Shown here: positions 1 to 7,991 of the stretch, in pieces
Numbering within the stretch: position 1 is the first letter of the stretch
Layout: every line of letters starts with the position of its first letter
IMG/VR virus record: IMGVR_UViG_3300032294_001887
Coordinates: 1 to 64,000 of that record
Direction: 5' to 3' (one strand)
Origin: a virus
DNA length: 64,000 bases
Translations under genes and position numbers: made by a program
Notes under the pieces: generated by a model
The model's input: the letters and a program-made list of their open reading frames with translations, nothing else
Database searches by the model: none
What the model was told of the DNA's origin: nothing

Positions 1-301
1 ACCTGTAACACCAACGGCAACACCTGTAACACCAACGGCAACACCTGTAACACCAACGGCAACACCTGTAACACCAACGGCAACACCTGTAACACCAACG
101 GCAACACCTGTAACACCAACGGCTACTCCTGTGGTACCAACGGCTACTCCTGTGGTACCAACGGCTACTCCTGTGGTACCAACGGCTACTCCTGTAACAC
201 CAACGGCTACTCCTGTAACACCAACGGCTACTCCTGTAACACCAACGGCTACTCCTGTAACACCAACGGCAACACCTATCACTCCAACACCAACACCTTA
301 A
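1..301 (+). CDS. C-terminal end of a Thr/Pro-repeat protein (5' end outside window)
   Basis: An open frame enters from the left edge and ends at tandem TAA TAA codons (299-304). All 99 visible residues are a low-complexity run built from the seven-residue unit PVTPTAT, with PVVPTAT variants in the middle and a final PITPTPT unit. There are no charged or aromatic residues, so the segment should be extended and mucin-like. Such Thr/Pro tails occur as linkers or stalks on secreted and virion proteins and are frequent O-glycosylation targets; that last point is general knowledge. The gene is followed by a strong terminator and then by a glycosyltransferase cluster. The function of the rest of the protein cannot be judged. 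A tail-fibre or capsid-decoration protein is a guess. Confidence 0.75.
   Translation, partial: PVTPTATPVTPTATPVTPTATPVTPTATPVTPTATPVTPTATPVVPTATPVVPTATPVVPTATPVTPTATPVTPTATPVTPTATPVTPTATPITPTPTP
2..298 (+). repeat. In-frame 21-bp tandem repeat, about 14 units
   Basis: Fourteen consecutive units of 21 bases begin at 2, 23, 44 and so on to 275, in register with the reading frame, so copy-number change by slippage would keep the frame open. Three consecutive units (128-190) carry GTGGTA in place of GTAACA. A GCAACA-to-GCTACT switch marks two sub-blocks, which suggests stepwise local duplication. The last unit is degenerate. The array may continue to the left of the window, and short-read assemblies may have collapsed it. 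Confidence 0.95.
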
Positions 302-328
302 TAATATTTAAAAACAATTATATTTTAG

Positions 329-364
329 AAACCCTTCACCTTTGTGGAGGGTTTTTTATTTTTA
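329..364 (+). terminator. Rho-independent terminator after the Thr/Pro-repeat gene
   Basis: An 11-bp stem (329-339 with 344-354, one G-T pair) closes on a CTTT loop and runs into a T-rich tract. It separates the repeat protein from the glycosyltransferase cluster. Confidence 0.85.
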
Positions 365-383
365 TGTATAAATTATAACATAC

Positions 384-1631
384 ATGAAAATATTCGTTCA
401 GATAGCATCTTACAGAGACCCTCAGTTGGTTCCCACTATTAAAGACATGTTGGCAAATGCCAAAAAACCAAAAAATCTTGTAATAGGTATAGCAAGACAA
501 TTTAGCCCTGAAGACGGATTCGATAATTTAGATGAATTTAGAAATGATAAAAGATTTAGAATATTAGATATTCCATATCAAGACGCTAAAGGAGTGTGTT
601 GGGCAAGACATCAAGTTCAACAATTATATGGTGGAGAAGAGTATACCTTACAAATAGATTCTCACATGAGATTCGTGAAGGATTGGGACGACATTCTAAT
701 TAAAATGATAAAAGGGTTACAAAAAGATGGGTATAAAAAACCATTACTTACAGGATATGTTTCTTCATTTGACCCCGATAATGACCCAGCAGGAAGAGCT
801 CAAGATGCTTGGAGAATGGTATTTGATAGATTTATTCCTGAAGGTGCGGTTTTCTTTTTACCTGAAACAATTCCGGGTTGGAGAGAAATGACGAAACCTA
901 TTACAGCTAGATTTTATTCGGCTCACTTCTGTTTCACTTTAGGTCAATTTTCACATGAAGTTCAACACAACCCTGAATATTATTTCCACGGAGAAGAAAT
1001 TTCAATTGCCGCTCGAGCGTATACTTGGGGTTATGATTTATTTCATCCACACATTCCGGTTGTTTACCATGAATATACTCGTAAGGGTAGAACAAAACAA
1101 TGGGATGACGATAAAACTTGGAGCCAGAAAAATAATTTGTCACATTTAACCAATAGAAAGTTATTTGGAATGGATGGTGAGACACAAGAAGGTCATGACG
1201 GACCTTATGGTTTCGGTTCGGTTAGAACTTTAAGAGATTATGAAAAATATGCCGGAATTCTTTTTGGAAAAAGGTCAGTACAAAAAGAGACTTTAGATAA
1301 AAAGTATCCACCAAATACCTATAATTTTGAAACGGAAGAAGAATGGATTAATAGTTTTTCTCAAATTTTTAAACATTGTATTGATATTAGTTTTAGCCAA
1401 ATACCTGAAATTGATTATGATTTTTGGGCGGTAGCGTTTCATAAAGAAAATGGTGAGACTTTATTTAGAAAAGATGTTAATAAAGATGAGATTACCATGT
1501 TAAAAAATGATAAAGACGGATATTGTAAAATTTGGAGGGAATTTTTAACCACAGAAAAACCATCTTATTGGGTTGTTTGGCCACATTCTGAAAGTAAAGG
1601 TTGGTGTGATAAAATAGAAGGAAAATTATAA
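384..1631 (+). CDS. Glycosyltransferase, GlcNAc-transferase (Skp1 GnT-like) family
   Basis: The 415-aa protein opens with MKIFVQIASYRDPQLVPTI, the characteristic N-terminus of the GlcNAc (PF11397) glycosyltransferases related to Skp1 hydroxyproline GlcNAc-transferase. The metal/nucleotide-sugar motif appears as LQIDSHMRF near residue 92, the DxH variant usual for this family in place of DxD. Residues after about 290 (beyond the FGMDGE and GFGSVRTLRDYEKYAG segments) form a C-terminal extension. No signal peptide or membrane segment is visible, so a cytoplasmic enzyme is likely. It is the first of five closely packed glycan-type genes. The acceptor is unknown and could be a virion protein or host glycan. 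Confidence 0.8.
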   Translation: MKIFVQIASYRDPQLVPTIKDMLANAKKPKNLVIGIARQFSPEDGFDNLDEFRNDKRFRILDIPYQDAKGVCWARHQVQQLYGGEEYTLQIDSHMRFVKDWDDILIKMIKGLQKDGYKKPLLTGYVSSFDPDNDPAGRAQDAWRMVFDRFIPEGAVFFLPETIPGWREMTKPITARFYSAHFCFTLGQFSHEVQHNPEYYFHGEEISIAARAYTWGYDLFHPHIPVVYHEYTRKGRTKQWDDDKTWSQKNNLSHLTNRKLFGMDGETQEGHDGPYGFGSVRTLRDYEKYAGILFGKRSVQKETLDKKYPPNTYNFETEEEWINSFSQIFKHCIDISFSQIPEIDYDFWAVAFHKENGETLFRKDVNKDEITMLKNDKDGYCKIWREFLTTEKPSYWVVWPHSESKGWCDKIEGKL

Positions 1632-1632
1632 A

Positions 1633-2202
1633 ATGAATTTAGTTGTAGTTATATGTCACTATAATCGAAGTTTAGATTGGGTATCTTCTTTAAGATATCC
1701 TTATGTGATTTATAATAAAAATCCTAAAAATAACGATAAATTTGAAAATAATTTACCAAATGTTGGGTTTGACACTATTGTATATTTAAAATACATAATC
1801 GACAATTATAATAATTTACCTGATTATGTGTGTTTTTCACAGGACTATCCTTTTGACCATTGTCCTTCATTTGTCGATAAAATTAATAATTTTGATTTTC
1901 AATCTGAATTTTACCCTTTAGGTTGTACATATATTCGAGACGGAAGAGAGTTAGACCTCACAATCAATTACGCAAATCAAAACGGCATTTTTTATGAAGA
2001 ACCGATTAAATTTATTAGTTCGGCACAATGTATCGTTTCAAAAAAATTAATATTAAAAAATGAGGTGGATTATTATATTAAGGTAATGAACACCCTTCCA
2101 ACAACTCAAATTATAACACATACAAATTATTGTGTTGAGTACTTATGGCCGACAATATTAAACTTTAATAAAGAATTAAATCTATCGTTACATAATTGTT
2201 AA
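1633..2202 (+). CDS. DUF3431-like protein (glycan-associated)
   Basis: The 189-aa protein starts MNLVVVICHYNRSLDWV and contains NLPDYVCFSQDYPFDHCP. This pattern resembles DUF3431 proteins, which carry a conserved 'bNE/HYxEdLsWl...Y.iYnK' start followed by 'P.y.iFlqg.pf.H'. DUF3431 members often sit beside glycosyltransferases in polysaccharide loci. The gene starts one base after the stop of the preceding glycosyltransferase, so the two are probably co-transcribed and perhaps translationally coupled. The catalytic role is not established. The alternative is a small, divergent GT-A-like transferase. Confidence 0.6.
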   Translation: MNLVVVICHYNRSLDWVSSLRYPYVIYNKNPKNNDKFENNLPNVGFDTIVYLKYIIDNYNNLPDYVCFSQDYPFDHCPSFVDKINNFDFQSEFYPLGCTYIRDGRELDLTINYANQNGIFYEEPIKFISSAQCIVSKKLILKNEVDYYIKVMNTLPTTQIITHTNYCVEYLWPTILNFNKELNLSLHNC

Positions 2203-2218
2203 ATAAAAATTAAAATAT

Positions 2219-3037
2219 ATGAAAAAAGCATTACTTGGACTATCAAATAACATATCCAACAATATCAATAAAATTAAAGTTTGGTCTAAAAGTTTTAGAG
2301 AACATTCTGATGGGGAAGTAATTTTACTTTGTGCGAATTCAAACGAACATGAAATTAATATGTGTCAAGAACTAGGTATTATCACAATACCAGTGTCAAT
2401 CGACGACACTTATCACATTAACCATAAAAGACTTGGAAGTACCTTGGAATTCTTAAAAACAACAGATATTGATTTGTTTTTAATTACGGATGTTTTTGAC
2501 GTTGTATTTCAATCTGACCCATTTATTAAAATGGATTTAAATTATGATATATTTGTAGGTTCCGAAGGGTTAAAACTATCCCAAGAACCATGGAATGTAG
2601 ATGTTATTAATAAAGTGTTTCCTGATTATTTTGGTAAATGTTTAGACCAAGATATTATTTGTTCAGGTGTTATTGGAGGTAAAAGAGAATCTTTAATTAA
2701 ACTATATGATAATTTATATTCGATGTGTGAAAATAGTTCAAATGGCCATAACATAAAAGACCAAGCGGCGTTGATAATATCTATATTTAATAATGAAATT
2801 GAAAATTTAAAAATATTTGAAGTAACGGAAGGATGGACATTACATTGCGCTGTTGCTGGACCAACTCAGTTTTTTGATAGTTGGGGATTTAGAAATAGTT
2901 TAATTAATAGATATGGTGGGATTGCCGAACTGAATGAAGGAAAAATATTTACTCACACCGGATTAAAGTACGATATAGTACATCAATTTAATAGAATTCC
3001 CGAATGGAATGAACTTTTAACTAAAGAATATGAATAA
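2219..3037 (+). CDS. Putative glycosyltransferase (GT-A-like, DxxD motif)
   Basis: The 272-aa protein has an N-terminal Rossmann-like half (MKKALLGLSNNIS... VILLCANSNE) and then DIDLFLITDVFDVVFQSDPF around residues 80-99. This hydrophobic-D-x-x-D arrangement is where GT-A enzymes hold the metal and nucleotide-sugar. A later 'QDIICSGVIGGKRESL' segment resembles the acceptor-side 'NsGv.ig' loop of nucleotide-diphospho-sugar transferases. The stop overlaps the next start by 8 bp. Donor and acceptor sugars cannot be told from the sequence. Confidence 0.65.
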   Translation: MKKALLGLSNNISNNINKIKVWSKSFREHSDGEVILLCANSNEHEINMCQELGIITIPVSIDDTYHINHKRLGSTLEFLKTTDIDLFLITDVFDVVFQSDPFIKMDLNYDIFVGSEGLKLSQEPWNVDVINKVFPDYFGKCLDQDIICSGVIGGKRESLIKLYDNLYSMCENSSNGHNIKDQAALIISIFNNEIENLKIFEVTEGWTLHCAVAGPTQFFDSWGFRNSLINRYGGIAELNEGKIFTHTGLKYDIVHQFNRIPEWNELLTKEYE

Positions 3038-3785
3038 TATACATTGTGTTTGTACAACACCAAATATTTACCCAAGTTATAGTCACAACTGGGAAAATTT
3101 TCCTAAGGATAAAAGAAAATTAACTTGGGTGACCGATATAACAAATGACCCGTCTTTTAATCTTGGTTTTAATTTTACTGAACAAGATATTCGAAAAGAG
3201 TTTAATTTTGATACTGAAGTGAGTAAAAGACACTATTGGAATTGTCAGGGAAATAGAAATATTATTTGGTTTTATGCTCACTTACGGATGTTATATTTTT
3301 ATATTAAAAATCCAAATTATGATTTTTATTGGTTTTTTGATGATGACATTAAAATAAATAATTGGGATGAGTTTTTTATAAAAACTGACAAGGATGATTC
3401 GGATTTTTTATCATATTTTTGTTTTAAAAAAGATGGAGTTACTTCACAAATAAATGTCCCTGTTATTGACGGCAGAACATTCTCTAAAAATCTTTGGTTT
3501 GAAAGATTTCCGGGGGACGGAGATATTCTACCTGAAAATACAAAGGACATGTTTGGTTCATTTTTTCCAACAACAAGATTTTCAAACAAATCTTTATCAA
3601 AGTTATTGGAGATTCATAATGAAGGATTTCATGGGTACTCTGAAGGATTTGTCCCCACTATATTAAACAAATATGGATTTAAATTATCCTCATTAATAAA
3701 CCCGGATAATACTTCAAATTATTTTGACGTAAATGAAGTTGATATCCTACATAAACATATTAAAGTAAATTGGGAATGGATATAA
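3030..3785 (+). CDS. Putative glycosyltransferase with DDD motif
   Basis: This 251-aa protein contains NYDFYWFFDDDIKINNWDEF around residues 92-111. The hydrophobic strand ending in DDD resembles the metal site of fringe-like and GT-A transferases. A conserved-looking 'DGDILPENTKDMFGSFFPTTRF' region and 'HNEGFHGYSEGFVPTILNKYG' follow. The ATG lies inside the end of the preceding gene (8-bp overlap), which indicates a tight operon. No signal peptide or membrane helix is visible. The function is inferred from the motif and the neighbouring genes, so it is less certain than the first gene of the cluster. Confidence 0.55.
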   Translation: MNNIHCVCTTPNIYPSYSHNWENFPKDKRKLTWVTDITNDPSFNLGFNFTEQDIRKEFNFDTEVSKRHYWNCQGNRNIIWFYAHLRMLYFYIKNPNYDFYWFFDDDIKINNWDEFFIKTDKDDSDFLSYFCFKKDGVTSQINVPVIDGRTFSKNLWFERFPGDGDILPENTKDMFGSFFPTTRFSNKSLSKLLEIHNEGFHGYSEGFVPTILNKYGFKLSSLINPDNTSNYFDVNEVDILHKHIKVNWEWI

Positions 3786-4573
3786 ATAACCCTGTTATAG
3801 TAATGGCTCTATATGATATTGGTAGAGAAAATTGGAATAATTTTAGAATGTCGTACCATACGTATGGTTGGTGGATGAGAAATACATTATCATTAGATTC
3901 TAATATTGTAATTTACACGGAACCCAAATTTGTTAATGAATTAACAAATTATAGGAAAGAATTTGACCCTAATCTTGAAAAAACCATTTTTGTTGAAAAT
4001 GAATTAAGTGATTTACCAACATATCAAAAATACTACGATTCTTTATCAAATTTAATGTTTTCTGATAATTTTAAATCCAAAGTAAGTTTTCCGGATGTCC
4101 CTGAAATGTGTCAACCTTTATATAACATAATAATGTTTAATAAAGTTTTTTTCCTTAAAGACACCATAGAAAAAAAATATTTTAATAACGATATGGTTAT
4201 TTGGGCAGATGCTGGAGGTTTAAGGGAAGATATAAATTCGTATAAAAACAATAAATGGCCTAATATTTCAAAAATTAAATCTTTAGACCCAAATAAAATA
4301 ACATTTTTTAGTCACAACCAAGACTTTACTATTAACAATAAAGAATTTCATAGTTTATCTCAAATTAGGAATATTCAAGGAACCTCATTTCTGTTACCAT
4401 CACATTTGATTGATAATCTATTAGATTTGGTGATTAACACAATTGATGAATCAATTAATGATGGGTATATTGGTAGCGATGAGAAAATATTTGACATTTG
4501 TTATACTAAAGAAAAAAATTTATTTCACTTAATAAAATCTGACTGGAGAGAATATTTTAATATATTATTGTAA
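3776..4573 (+). CDS. HtrL/YibB-family protein, putative glycosyltransferase
   Basis: The start is taken at ATG 3776 rather than the in-frame TTG at 3770, giving 265 aa and a 10-bp overlap with the preceding gene. The N-terminus PVIVMALYDIGRENWNNF followed by YTEPKFV matches the HtrL_YibB family (PF09612), in which the opening 'vTalyDIgRe.w..f' strand is diagnostic. DMVIWADAGGLRE (about residues 140-152) fits the family's metal-site region. E. coli YibB lies in the lipopolysaccharide core locus, and related proteins are treated as glycosyltransferase-like. This is the last gene of the glycan cluster; a promoter-like motif follows for the next gene. Confidence 0.75.
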   Translation: MDINNPVIVMALYDIGRENWNNFRMSYHTYGWWMRNTLSLDSNIVIYTEPKFVNELTNYRKEFDPNLEKTIFVENELSDLPTYQKYYDSLSNLMFSDNFKSKVSFPDVPEMCQPLYNIIMFNKVFFLKDTIEKKYFNNDMVIWADAGGLREDINSYKNNKWPNISKIKSLDPNKITFFSHNQDFTINNKEFHSLSQIRNIQGTSFLLPSHLIDNLLDLVINTIDESINDGYIGSDEKIFDICYTKEKNLFHLIKSDWREYFNILL

Positions 4574-4590
4574 ACTTATATAATACTATG

Positions 4591-4598
4591 TATTTATT
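4591..4598 (+). promoter_or_regulatory. TATTTAT(T) motif, candidate late promoter element
   Basis: TATTTATT lies 12 bases before ATG 4611. It is one of sixteen gene-oriented copies seen in intergenic gaps of this window. Confidence 0.45.
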
Positions 4599-4610
4599 AT
4601 AAAAAGTTTG

Positions 4611-4988
4611 ATGGAATTTTATATTAAACAAAATGCAACATTACCTGTCTTAAAGATGCAAGTCGTAAAAGACGGAAGAGCAGGATATCAACAATTGATG
4701 GAAGATTTAGAAGTTTCCACAATCTTTTTTACAATGATTGATGTTGAAACAGGGATTCCAAAAATAGTTTCAGCCCCTTGTAGTATTGTTCCTCTAATTT
4801 TACCTGAAGGTGCTGCCCCCGAATACTATGTTTACTTTCAGTTCACTTCAAGAGATACAAATACTCCGGGTAGATATGAAGGTCAGTTCCTCATAAGAAA
4901 CGATGAAGGGAATTTAATTTTACCAATTAGAGAAAACTTATACATTAATATCCAACCAAGTTTTATTTCAGAAACAGCTTGTTGTTAA
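4611..4988 (+). CDS. Small beta-rich protein, possible baseplate/fibre adaptor domain
   Basis: The 125-aa reading uses ATG 4611; a TTG sits directly before it. The start 'MEFYIKQNATLPVLKMQVVK', a central 'VSTIFFTMID' and 'PEYYVYFQFTSRDTNTPGRY' give an alternating strand pattern like the immunoglobulin-like N-terminal domain of baseplate upper proteins (BppU-type). In that domain a 'P.l.f.v...g' strand and a 'pG.y..ef' hairpin are typical. The protein ends in CC. No close family was recognised. The TATTTATT motif upstream suggests late expression with virion genes, although the next gene is the DNA polymerase. Confidence 0.45.
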   Translation: MEFYIKQNATLPVLKMQVVKDGRAGYQQLMEDLEVSTIFFTMIDVETGIPKIVSAPCSIVPLILPEGAAPEYYVYFQFTSRDTNTPGRYEGQFLIRNDEGNLILPIRENLYINIQPSFISETACC

Positions 4989-5033
4989 TTTGATTATTTA
5001 AAGTTTTATTTTATATTTAGAGAATAAGGTAAA

Positions 5034-5051
5034 TTTCACGATGGTGTGAAA
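5034..5051 (+). promoter_or_regulatory. Hairpin upstream of DNA polymerase, possible translational operator
   Basis: The 6-bp stem TTTCAC (5034-5039) / GTGAAA (5046-5051) closes a six-base loop and ends 28 bases before the polymerase ATG. In T4 and RB69, gp43 represses its own translation by binding an RNA hairpin in the leader of its mRNA. Position and size make this a candidate equivalent, but the sequence differs and no Shine-Dalgarno overlaps it. Confidence 0.35.
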
Positions 5052-5079
5052 GCTAATGAACCACTTTAAATTATAAAAT

Positions 5080-7797
5080 ATGATATCAAACGAAGAGATA
5101 GAATCATTCTTGCATGGTAACGACCCTGAAGAATTTATTGTTGCAATTGAATACGATTATCGTGAAAATTGTATCTACAAAATTAAAGAAATCCCCGGAA
5201 AAGGAAAAGAAATCCGTAAAGACACATTTACCCCATTCGCATGGGTGGGAGATTTGCGTGGAATTAAATTCTACAATGACTCCAAAGGTGCTCAGAAAGA
5301 AGCAATGACCAAACATGGTATTGTTATCGAAAAATTAGAAACACATGGTAACGAGAGATTAGAAAAAGGATTAACCTACATCGTTAAATCTCTTAAAGGA
5401 TACCGAGAACTCATTCAGTTTTTTAGAGAGGGTGGTTGTGACCCGTGGGGTGAAAAGACCAAAGATAGGGTTATGATTCTACCTCCGGTGGAACAATACT
5501 TAATTTCCAAAGAGAAAAGACTTTTCAAAGGATTCGAGAATTACGATGAAGTTACCCGACTTGTATTCGACTTAGAGACGACCGCTCTTGAACCAAAGGA
5601 TGGTCGTATATTCATGATTGGAATCAAAACCAATAAAGGATACCACCGAGTTATTGAGTGTATGGATGAGAACGAAGAAAAGAATTCCATAATTGAGTTT
5701 TTCAAGGTAATCAACGAACTTAAACCAAGTATTATCGGGGGTTATAACTCCGCAAACTTCGACTGGCATTGGATATTTGAAAGATGTAATATCTTGGGAA
5801 TTGACCCCAAGAAAATATGTAGGTCATTACACCCCGACCATTCATTTACAAGAAAAGATAGTATGTTGAAATTAGCAAATGAGGTCGAGAATTTTACTCA
5901 AACTTCAATTTGGGGTTACAATGTAATCGATATTATTCATGCGGTTCGTAGGGCTCAAGCAATTAACTCAAGTATCAAGGCTGCGGGTTTGAAGTATATT
6001 ACCAAATACATTAACGCCGAATCACCAAGTCGGGTTTATATTGACCATTTGGATATTGGACCATTCTATGTAAAGAAAGAAGAGTATTGGTTAAACACCC
6101 AAAATGGGAATTACCGAAAAGTAGGACAAGACCTGAAGATTGATGAGATATGTGAAGGTAGAAAAGATGTTTATATCAAAACAACCGGAGATAACCTTGT
6201 GGAGAGATATCTCGATGATGACTTGGATGAAACCTTAAAAGTTGACCAAGAGTTTAATCAAGGTTCATTCCTACTTGCGGCGATGATTCCAACAACCTAT
6301 GAGAGAGTTTCTACTATGGGAACCGCAACTTTGTGGAAAATGCTCTTATTAGCTTGGTCTTACAAACACAACTTAGCAATTCCTGAAAAACAAGGTAAGA
6401 CAGATTTCGTGGGAGGTCTTTCGAGATTACTAAAAGTGGGATATTCCAAAGATGTTCTCAAACTTGACTTCTCGTCTCTATATCCATCAATTCAGTTGGT
6501 TCACGATGTTTTCCCTGATTGTGATGTTACCGGAGCAATGAAAGGAATGTTAACTTACTTCCGTAATACTCGTATTAAGTATAAAAATTTAGCATCAGAA
6601 TATAAAAATATTGATAAAAAGAAATCGGAGTCATATGGTAATAAACAATTACCGATTAAGATATTCATTAACTCGTTATTCGGAGCGTTATCTGCTCCTC
6701 AGGTTTTCCATTGGGGGGATATGTATATGGGAGAACAAATTACCACAACCGGGAGACAATACTTAAGACAAATGTTGTTTTTCTTCAAAAAAAGAGGTTA
6801 TACTCCTCTTGTTTGTGACACTGACGGTATGAACTTTTCTTTACCTGTGGGAGGTGTTGAAGATAGAAGATATATTGGTAAAGGAAATAATTGGTTGGTT
6901 GAGAAAGATAAAGTGTATACTGGTTACGATGCGGATGTTGCCGAATATAATGATATGTTTATGAAAGGTGCTATGGGTCTTGACTGTGATGGGACTTGGG
7001 TTTCGTGTATTAATTTAGCAAGAAAGAATTATGCGACTATGGAACATAATGGAAAAATCAAATTGACGGGTAATAGTATTAAATCTAAAAAACTTCCATT
7101 GTATATTGAGGAGTTTTTAGATAAAGGTATTAAGATGTTACTGGATGGTGATGGTAAAGCATTTGTGGAATATTATTATGAATACTTACAAAAGATTTAT
7201 GATAAACAAATTCCTTTAAGTAAGATTGCTCAAAGAGCTAAGGTGAAGTTAACTATCGAAGATTATAAAAAACGATTAACAGAGAAAACTAAGGCGGGTA
7301 ATAGTATGTCACGCATGGCTCACTTAGAACTGGCAATGCAAAATAATTTGAAAGTAAGTTTAGGTGATGTTATAATGTATGTTAATAATGGTCTTAAAGC
7401 GTCGCATGGTGATGTCCAAAAAAAGGGAGATGGGGTTCAGATAAATTGTTATATGTTGGATAAAGATATTTTGGATAATAATCCTGATTTAACCGGTGAT
7501 TATAATGTTCCTAGAGCGATAGTTACCTTTAATAAAAGAATTGAACCACTTATGGTGGTTTTTAAAGATGAAGTTAGAAATAACTTAATTGTAAATGAAC
7601 CGGAAAAAAGAGGTATATTTACAACTGCTCAATGTGAGTTAATTAACGGATATCCTTTAGGTGATGGAGACCAAGATAGTATTGAGGATTTATTAACATT
7701 ATCCGATGCGGAAATTAAATATTGGGAAAGACGAGGAATGAATTCAAATTATATTTACGACTTTGCTGAGGAAGGATGGGAAGAACATATTAAATAA
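5080..7797 (+). CDS. 43: Family B replicative DNA polymerase (T4 gp43-like)
   Basis: At 905 aa the protein is close to T4 gp43 (898 aa). The 3'-5' exonuclease Exo I motif is VFDLETT with D164 and E166. 'IGGYNSANFDWHW' (residues about 219-231) is the Exo II region. Polymerase motif A is DFSSLYPS starting at D463, motif B is KIFINSLFGALSA near 527, and motif C is CDTDG with D580 and D582. All expected catalytic acids are present, so both activities should be intact. The reading frame is uninterrupted: no intron or intein. A hairpin that could serve as an autogenous operator lies upstream, and an RHH-HNH mobile cassette follows directly downstream. It is expected to act with gp32, gp41 and RNase H encoded later in the window. 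Confidence 0.97.
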   Translation: MISNEEIESFLHGNDPEEFIVAIEYDYRENCIYKIKEIPGKGKEIRKDTFTPFAWVGDLRGIKFYNDSKGAQKEAMTKHGIVIEKLETHGNERLEKGLTYIVKSLKGYRELIQFFREGGCDPWGEKTKDRVMILPPVEQYLISKEKRLFKGFENYDEVTRLVFDLETTALEPKDGRIFMIGIKTNKGYHRVIECMDENEEKNSIIEFFKVINELKPSIIGGYNSANFDWHWIFERCNILGIDPKKICRSLHPDHSFTRKDSMLKLANEVENFTQTSIWGYNVIDIIHAVRRAQAINSSIKAAGLKYITKYINAESPSRVYIDHLDIGPFYVKKEEYWLNTQNGNYRKVGQDLKIDEICEGRKDVYIKTTGDNLVERYLDDDLDETLKVDQEFNQGSFLLAAMIPTTYERVSTMGTATLWKMLLLAWSYKHNLAIPEKQGKTDFVGGLSRLLKVGYSKDVLKLDFSSLYPSIQLVHDVFPDCDVTGAMKGMLTYFRNTRIKYKNLASEYKNIDKKKSESYGNKQLPIKIFINSLFGALSAPQVFHWGDMYMGEQITTTGRQYLRQMLFFFKKRGYTPLVCDTDGMNFSLPVGGVEDRRYIGKGNNWLVEKDKVYTGYDADVAEYNDMFMKGAMGLDCDGTWVSCINLARKNYATMEHNGKIKLTGNSIKSKKLPLYIEEFLDKGIKMLLDGDGKAFVEYYYEYLQKIYDKQIPLSKIAQRAKVKLTIEDYKKRLTEKTKAGNSMSRMAHLELAMQNNLKVSLGDVIMYVNNGLKASHGDVQKKGDGVQINCYMLDKDILDNNPDLTGDYNVPRAIVTFNKRIEPLMVVFKDEVRNNLIVNEPEKRGIFTTAQCELINGYPLGDGDQDSIEDLLTLSDAEIKYWERRGMNSNYIYDFAEEGWEEHIK

Positions 7798-7824
7798 AAA
7801 CCCGACTTTTACTAAAAACTGATA

Positions 7825-7832
7825 TATTTATA
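7825..7832 (+). promoter_or_regulatory. TATTTATA motif before the first RHH gene
   Basis: TATTTATA ends three bases before ATG 7836. If it is a -10-type promoter element, the transcript would be leaderless or begin inside the gene. It could equally be an operator for the RHH protein. Confidence 0.4.
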
Positions 7833-7835
7833 GAT

Positions 7836-7991
7836 ATGGGAAGACCTAAAAAAGAAGAAACCGATAAAAAAATTAAAATTGGTATAACAATAGACCGAGA
7901 ACTTTATAGTTTAATTAAAAAAGACAACTTAAAACCTTCCCGTATCATTGAAAAATTGGTAAGAGAATATTATGGAAACAAAGATTTGTAG
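7836..7991 (+). CDS. Small ribbon-helix-helix-like protein, cassette 1
   Basis: The 51-aa protein begins MGRPKKEETDKKIKIGITID and continues through a predicted strand (KIGITID) and two short helices (RELYSLIKKD; KPSRIIEKLVREYY). This is the size and layout of Arc/CopG/MetJ-type RHH DNA-binding proteins. It overlaps the HNH endonuclease gene by 20 bp in another frame. A near-twin (MGRKKKEEIEKKVKIGVSVD) precedes the second HNH gene at 39589, which argues strongly that this short frame is a real gene. A repressor of its own cassette, or a DNA-targeting partner of the endonuclease, is an inference. Confidence 0.75.
   Translation: MGRPKKEETDKKIKIGITIDRELYSLIKKDNLKPSRIIEKLVREYYGNKDL

Noticed and set aside
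1-298. CRISPR-like array from regular 21-bp repeats
   Set aside because: Units are contiguous with no spacers, in frame, and encode a Thr/Pro tail ending at stop codons.
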